Assembly (NCBI GenBank): GCA_015663065.1 | Contig: DQSX01000087.1 | Coordinates: forward strand, 1-8,929 | Origin: Sulfurovum sp. | GTDB lineage: Bacteria; Campylobacterota; Campylobacteria; Campylobacterales; Sulfurovaceae | Reading direction: 5' to 3' | Length of the DNA: 8,929 nt | Shown: piece by piece, positions 5,557 to 8,929 of the stretch | How the letters are laid out: every line of letters begins with the position of its first letter | Position numbering within the stretch: position 1 is the first letter of the stretch | Notes under the pieces: generated by a model | What the model was told of the DNA's origin: nothing | What the model saw: only the letters and a program-made list of their open reading frames with translations | The model's database searches: none | Made by a program: the position numbers and the translations under genes

Positions 5557-5979
5557 ATGAGAGATTATGTAGGGTTGTTGAAAGAGAACGGCCTAAAAGT
5601 GACGTTCCAACGTATGAACATCCTGGAAACTATAGAAAAAAATGGCCATATGTCTGTAGAAGATATTTATGATGAGGTCATTAAAGTACACCCTTCCATC
5701 TCTCTTGCTACAATTTATAAAAATATTATTTTGATGGTCGAGAAAGCTGTTTTGGTTGAAGTGCCTATTTCTGGTCGAAAGCCGAAATATGAGCTTGCTA
5801 AAATGGATCATATTCATTTGGTTTGTACGGAGTGTGGGGATGTGGCTGATAAACCTTGTATGGATGAAGCAGGTAAGGTTTTTCTTGCTTTAACGGATGC
5901 GGAGCGTTTTGTTTTGAATAAACGACAGGTGAATCTTTATGGAGTTTGTGCTTCTTGCCAGGAAGCGGTGGCGCCTTAG
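5557..5979 (+). CDS. perR: Fur-family transcriptional regulator, PerR type
   Basis: A 140-residue Fur-family metalloregulator of normal length. Residues ~1-75 form the winged helix; SISLATIYKNIILM (47-60) is the recognition helix region. Residues ~76-140 form the dimerisation domain. Structural zinc is held by C90/C93 (CTEC) and C131/C134 (CASC). Candidate regulatory metal ligands, aligned by eye to Bacillus subtilis PerR, are H31, E79, H85, H87 and D98. The aspartate at the D98 position, five after C93, is the residue that separates peroxide-sensing PerR from Fur, which has glutamate. That supports PerR over Fur. E79 replaces the aspartate of B. subtilis PerR. It follows ahpC and most likely represses it and other peroxide-defence genes when reduced. 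The start has AAAGGA six bases upstream, and no separate promoter is clear. Confidence 0.88.
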   Translation: MRDYVGLLKENGLKVTFQRMNILETIEKNGHMSVEDIYDEVIKVHPSISLATIYKNIILMVEKAVLVEVPISGRKPKYELAKMDHIHLVCTECGDVADKPCMDEAGKVFLALTDAERFVLNKRQVNLYGVCASCQEAVAP

Positions 5980-5995
5980 CGTTTCTTCCTTTTTT
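5960..5995 (+). terminator. Probable intrinsic terminator overlapping the perR stop
   Basis: AGGAAG (5960-5965) pairs with CTTCCT (5985-5990). Two further C-G pairs form inside across a 3-nt bulge (TTT, 5982-5984). A run of T from 5990 to 5995 follows. The hairpin spans the perR stop codon. The bulge and 12-nt loop weaken it, but the placement and T-run are typical. Confidence 0.45.
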
Positions 5996-6033
5996 AAATT
6001 TCCTCTTATTATAACTGTGGTGTTGTTTCTCTC

Positions 6034-6055
6034 AATACTTTTCTAGAAAAGTATT
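6034..6055. repeat. Perfect 22-bp palindrome in the convergent intergenic region
   Basis: The left half AATACTTTTCT (6034-6044) is the exact reverse complement of the right half (6045-6055), with no spacer; the centre is CTAG. It lies between perR and the end of the minus-strand rseP-yggS operon. It could be a bidirectional terminator stem, a protein site, or the edge of a dispersed intergenic repeat. Confidence 0.7.
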
Positions 6056-6062
6056 ACAAAAG

Positions 6063-6154
6063 TCGTCATCCCTCTCGAATCACTGCGTTTTCAAGGGCGT
6101 TCGAGATGACAAGGCACGCTTTGCGTGATTGATGTCTAATTGCTTACGCGTAGG
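6063..6154. repeat. Cluster of three further inverted repeats, candidate dispersed repeat
   Basis: Three structures follow each other. (1) GTCAT-CCCT-CTCGAA (6065-6079) pairs with TTCGAGATGAC (6100-6110), with CCCT bulged and a 20-nt apex. (2) CACGC (6115-6119) pairs with GCGTG (6123-6127) around TTT. (3) TACGCGTA (6145-6152) is self-complementary, and C6143/G6154 also pair. The stretch is more GC-rich than its flanks and has no coding potential. That fits a REP- or MITE-like intergenic element, but copy number cannot be seen from one window. Confidence 0.5.
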
Positions 6155-6183
6155 ATGGGATTTTCCACCACCACTATTATTAC

Positions 6184-6867
6184 TTACTTGAAAAGTGCAG
6201 ATCCTACTCTGATGAGATTTGATCCACATTTGATGGCTAGTTTATAATCTGAACTCATACCCATGGAGCAGATAGTCGCTCCCTCTTTTTCCAATTTCTC
6301 ATAAATACTGTGTGTAGTTTCAAAACTCTGTTGTATCCGTTTTATATCTTCTGTGTGCGCACCGATGGTCATGACACCTTTAAGGGTGATGTTTGGACAG
6401 CTCTCTTTGATCTGCTGGTAGATGTCAAAGGCTTCTTCACTGCTTACACCTGATTTACTCTCCTCTTTGGCAGCATTGATCTGAAGCAGGCAGTGCATTT
6501 TTGAACCTTTAGCTTCAAGCTTTTTGTTAAGTTCTGTTGCCAGCTCTATGCTCTCTAGAGAGTGCATGAGGCTTGGACGTAGGTCTATAAGATTGTTGAT
6601 CTTGTTTTTTTGCAGTGAGCCGATCATGTGCCACTCCAGAGGAAGCGCTTCAAGTTCTGTCATTCGCTCTTTTAGCTGCTGTACCTGGTTTTCACCAAAA
6701 GCTCTTTGACCCAGTTCATAGAGTGTGGCTATATTTTCCATCTCTGTGTACTTGGCAACGGTGACCAGTTTAACAATGTGGTGTTCACTTACGGCAATAC
6801 GCGCCTCTTCTATGTTCCAGATGACTTCATCGAGATTTCTTCGTAATTGTTCTTTGTCTAGTATCAT
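6184..6867 (-). CDS. yggS: YggS family pyridoxal 5'-phosphate homeostasis protein
   Basis: A 227-residue PLP-binding protein of the YggS/PROSC (COG0325) family, a single alanine-racemase-like barrel without known enzymatic activity. It buffers PLP and keeps B6 vitamers and amino-acid pools in balance in the cytoplasm. The PLP lysine is K39 in LVTVAKYTE. Other family blocks are AFGENQVQQ (56-64), WHMIGSLQKNK (79-89) and, near the C terminus, MGMSSDYKLAIKCGS (202-216) with LIRVGSALF, which bind the phosphate. Length is typical. The start has AAAGGA (complement of 6874-6879) seven bases upstream. That site overlaps the rseP stop codon and only 10 nt separate the genes, so yggS is second in the rseP operon and probably translationally linked to it. 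Confidence 0.92.
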   Translation of the reverse strand: MILDKEQLRRNLDEVIWNIEEARIAVSEHHIVKLVTVAKYTEMENIATLYELGQRAFGENQVQQLKERMTELEALPLEWHMIGSLQKNKINNLIDLRPSLMHSLESIELATELNKKLEAKGSKMHCLLQINAAKEESKSGVSSEEAFDIYQQIKESCPNITLKGVMTIGAHTEDIKRIQQSFETTHSIYEKLEKEGATICSMGMSSDYKLAIKCGSNLIRVGSALFK

Positions 6868-6877
6868 TTTTTATCCT

Positions 6878-7930
6878 TTAACCCCATAATCTATTGACAT
6901 CATTATACAATCCTAAAAGCATAAGACTGATTAGCATGGCCCAACCCACCAGTGTGATGTAGTACATGGCATTCTCACTGGGTGCTTTGCCTCTTAACAT
7001 TTCATAGAGGTTGAACATGATGTGTCCCCCATCCAGTGCTGGTATAGGCAGTAAGTTGAGTACCCCAAGATTCACTGAAATGAGTGCGGTGAAGAAAAAG
7101 AGTGCCAGTATCCCTGCTGAAGAGGCTTGTGCTGTTATATCTACAATGGTGATGATACCTCCGAGTTTGTCCGGACTTACCACACCTGTAATGAGTTTCT
7201 GTACAGATTGGAAGATGAGCGTAGAGGCTTTGATGGTTTCATCCCAGGCGTAAACAAAACCGTCTGTAAAACCGTAATAGACAGTGGTCTGTTTTGGAAG
7301 CGGTGTGATCCCTATGATCTTTCTTGTGATCATCTCTCCAAAAATATTTTTGTCTTCAATGGTCTTTGGTGTAAGTTGAAGTGTATGCAGTGTATTGTTT
7401 CTCTCAACGATGAGGGTAATAGGTCCTTCTGTCTCATTGATCGTTTTGCCGACCTCTTCCCAATACTTGACATTGTGACCATTGATCTGAATGATCCTGT
7501 CTTCTTTTTGAATGCCTGCGGCATAGGCAGGAGCATCTTCGGTTACTTTGTCCACATAGGTTTGCAGTTTGGGTACACCCATATAGGAGATGGCAAGGTA
7601 GAGAAAAAATGCCATGAGAAAGTTGGCAAAAGGACCGGCAAGCAGAATGATAATACGCTGCCACGGTTTTTTTGCCGTATAGCTGTCATTGTCATAAGAG
7701 ATATTTGTAGGGTCAGTATCATCCTGACCTTTCATCTTGACATAACCGCCAAGAGGAATGGCAGAGAGGCTCCACTCAGTTTTACCGAGCTTTTTTGTCC
7801 AGAGACGTTTACCAAAACCGATGCTGAATACATCAACCTGCACGCCAAAAAAACGTGCAGCAGTAAAATGACCCAACTCATGAAAAAAGATAAGTACCGA
7901 TAAAACCAGAAGTGCGACTATAATGCCCAT
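6878..7930 (-). CDS. rseP: RseP family site-2 zinc metalloprotease (M50)
   Basis: A 350-residue intramembrane protease. The first membrane helix holds the zinc site HELGH (17-21). Residues 61-68 (GGYVKMKG) are the membrane-associated loop motif. A helix at ~92-116 precedes a single PDZ domain (~120-190). NLLPIPALDGGH (292-303) supplies the third zinc ligand, D300, and a last helix covers ~325-342. E. coli RseP has ~450 residues and two PDZ domains; the short single-PDZ form is common in other phyla. In E. coli it cleaves the anti-sigma factor RseA and signal-peptide remnants. No sigma-E or RseA gene is seen here, so the substrate is unknown. The ribosome site GAGGAT (complement of 7935-7940) supports the start. 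It is the first gene of a two-gene operon with yggS and is transcribed divergently from the gene at 8061. Confidence 0.95.
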   Translation of the reverse strand: MGIIVALLVLSVLIFFHELGHFTAARFFGVQVDVFSIGFGKRLWTKKLGKTEWSLSAIPLGGYVKMKGQDDTDPTNISYDNDSYTAKKPWQRIIILLAGPFANFLMAFFLYLAISYMGVPKLQTYVDKVTEDAPAYAAGIQKEDRIIQINGHNVKYWEEVGKTINETEGPITLIVERNNTLHTLQLTPKTIEDKNIFGEMITRKIIGITPLPKQTTVYYGFTDGFVYAWDETIKASTLIFQSVQKLITGVVSPDKLGGIITIVDITAQASSAGILALFFFTALISVNLGVLNLLPIPALDGGHIMFNLYEMLRGKAPSENAMYYITLVGWAMLISLMLLGLYNDVNRLWG

Positions 7931-7962
7931 AAATATCCTCGTGAAAATGTTTAAAGTGTAAA

Positions 7963-7968
7963 ATTATA
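7963..7968 (-). promoter_or_regulatory. -10 box of the rseP-yggS promoter
   Basis: Read on the minus strand, GGCTATAAT contains a perfect TATAAT (complement of 7963-7968), 32 nt before the rseP ATG. The predicted leader is about 26 nt and contains GAGGAT. As elsewhere in the window, no convincing -35 is present. Confidence 0.55.
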
Positions 7969-8021
7969 GCCAAGTGTTTTAATAAATTGATGTAGATTAA
8001 ATAATTAATGAAAAATTTCGC

Positions 8022-8027
8022 TAAAAT
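8022..8027 (+). promoter_or_regulatory. -10 box of the acidic membrane protein gene
   Basis: GCTAAAAT (8020-8027) gives a TAAAAT hexamer, the same as the core of the ahpC promoter. It lies 33 nt before the ATG at 8061. The ribosome site AAGGA (8050-8054) lies between them. This promoter is back-to-back with the rseP promoter, about 53 nt apart. Confidence 0.5.
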
Positions 8028-8060
8028 AGGAGAATGAGATAACTTTTATAAGGATGAAAA

Positions 8061-8929
8061 ATGAAGGAACAGAATGAAAATGCAGAAAATGCAGAAAACA
8101 TTGAAGAGACATCTGGGGTTATAGAAGAAGAAATGGTTCAAAATGAAGAGACCGTGAAAACAGAAGAAGAAGAGGTCGAAGCAGCTGAAGAAACAAGCGA
8201 AGCATCTGATGAAGCGTCTCAGGAACCGGTGAATGAAACTGACGAAGCAGATGTTGACGGACAGATCCAGAATATGAAAAAGAATGATGCCGCCAAAATG
8301 ATGGTGAATAAAGCGAAGATCATTGTAAAAGAGTCTGAAGCACAACTTGATGAGTGTAAACTTTTGCTCGCTTCTGACCTGGAACATTACGAAAAAGCGA
8401 AGCAGGATCTTAAAAACAATGGACTGAATGCTTCTGAAGTCTTACTTTCACAACTGGGTTATGAAGCGGAAGAGAGTGCAGAACTTGACGATGACATGGT
8501 TGTCTTTGAGCCTAAAACAGAAGTAGAGCCTATTCAAATAAAAGATGTGTCCAGTGGTGCATTTACCGGAGCCATCATGGCATTGATCGCAGGTGTAGCT
8601 ACTTTAATAGCTATGGTTTTCGTGGCGATGACAAAACTCAATATCTCCTGGTATGTTTCCACTGTCTTTACCAAAGAGACACTGACGCCTGTCATTCAAT
8701 GGTATGCAAATCTGGTGGGTATGGGACAGCAGCCAATGGTTGGAGCCGCTTTGATAGGCCTGGCTGTACTTTTAGTCATGTGGATAGTGTACAAGATACG
8801 TGTCAGCATTAGAGCAAGTCACAATGTAAATATGGCAAAAGCACAACTGGAGTCAGCAGAAGCGTATAGTGCACAAAAAGGTACATGTAAAGAGGAGATG
8901 GATAAAGTGGATGCTTATATTCATGATGC
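8061..8929 (+). CDS. Acidic coiled-coil membrane protein, function unknown (incomplete)
   Basis: The frame is open from the ATG at 8061 to the right edge, giving 289 residues with no stop, so the C terminus is missing. Residues ~1-66 are extremely rich in Glu and Asp, with Ala, Thr, Ser and Asn, and have low complexity (NENAENAENIEE at the start). They are probably disordered. Residues ~70-120 are helical and likely coiled coil (KAKIIVKESEAQLDECKLLL). Two membrane helices follow, at ~167-190 (GAFTGAIMALIAGVATLIAM) and ~226-246 (MVGAALIGLAVLLVMWIVYK). After these, a charged helical segment (KAQLESAEAYSAQKG) begins a second possible coiled coil. There is no signal peptide, so the acidic head is probably cytoplasmic. 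AAGGA (8050-8054) supports this start; the ATG at 8054 is out of frame and short. I do not recognise the family. It may be a structural or scaffold-like membrane protein. Confidence 0.75.
   Translation, partial: MKEQNENAENAENIEETSGVIEEEMVQNEETVKTEEEEVEAAEETSEASDEASQEPVNETDEADVDGQIQNMKKNDAAKMMVNKAKIIVKESEAQLDECKLLLASDLEHYEKAKQDLKNNGLNASEVLLSQLGYEAEESAELDDDMVVFEPKTEVEPIQIKDVSSGAFTGAIMALIAGVATLIAMVFVAMTKLNISWYVSTVFTKETLTPVIQWYANLVGMGQQPMVGAALIGLAVLLVMWIVYKIRVSIRASHNVNMAKAQLESAEAYSAQKGTCKEEMDKVDAYIHD

Noticed and set aside
6034..6154. CRISPR array
   Set aside because: The palindromes differ in sequence and spacing; there is no direct repeat-spacer periodicity and no cas gene nearby.
7127..7903. 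258-codon plus-strand frame
   Set aside because: It is antisense to rseP, whose zinc and LDGG motifs are intact on the minus strand; its composition is cysteine- and phenylalanine-rich as expected for a mirror frame.
8046..8387. 113-codon minus-strand frame, Phe/Cys-rich
   Set aside because: It is the mirror of the Glu-rich head of the gene at 8061 (GAA/GAG read backwards as TTC/CTC).

Overview
The window looks like chromosome from a low-GC member of the Campylobacterota (Epsilonproteobacteria), most plausibly a Sulfurovum- or Sulfurimonas-like marine or vent lineage. The reasons are protein resemblance and promoter style. The peroxiredoxin closely resembles my memory of Helicobacter pylori AhpC/TsaA: same 198-residue length, same MLVTK start, same active-site neighbourhoods. 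The UbiD-family decarboxylase is the long (~600 aa) form associated with the futalosine menaquinone route of this phylum. Promoters show good -10 boxes (TATAAT or GCTAAAAT) with poor -35 boxes. The genus is inference.

Layout. 1-95: the broken end of an IS3-family OrfB transposase. 109-135: a 12-bp-arm palindrome. 190-1355: an ORF6N-domain DNA-binding protein and RadC, overlapping by an ATGA junction; together with the IS remnant this is the accessory part of the window. 1467-2255: an exported protein made of five repeats, each 48 residues long. 2256-2939: AT-rich sequence holding small inverted repeats and what looks like a decayed lipoprotein gene. 2940-4763: UbiD-family decarboxylase with its own promoter and terminator. 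4865-5979: peroxiredoxin AhpC followed by a PerR-type Fur-family regulator, a likely peroxide-defence unit. 5980-6183: a convergent intergenic gap packed with palindromes. 6184-7930 (minus strand): site-2 protease RseP followed by the PLP-homeostasis protein YggS in one operon. 8061 to the right edge: an incomplete gene for an acidic, coiled-coil, two-helix membrane protein, divergent from rseP.

How the genes work together. ahpC/perR is the clearest functional pair: a thiol peroxidase and a regulator that keeps the aspartate associated with peroxide sensing. rseP/yggS are co-transcribed housekeeping genes (envelope proteolysis and cofactor balance) with no obvious shared pathway. ubiD stands alone, with no flavin prenyltransferase (UbiX) beside it here. 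I see no strong evidence for a complete new defence or mobile system. The items most worth a second look are the five-repeat exported protein, the perfect palindrome embedded in the ORF6N coding sequence, the ORF6N-RadC coupling and the palindrome cluster near 6030-6155.
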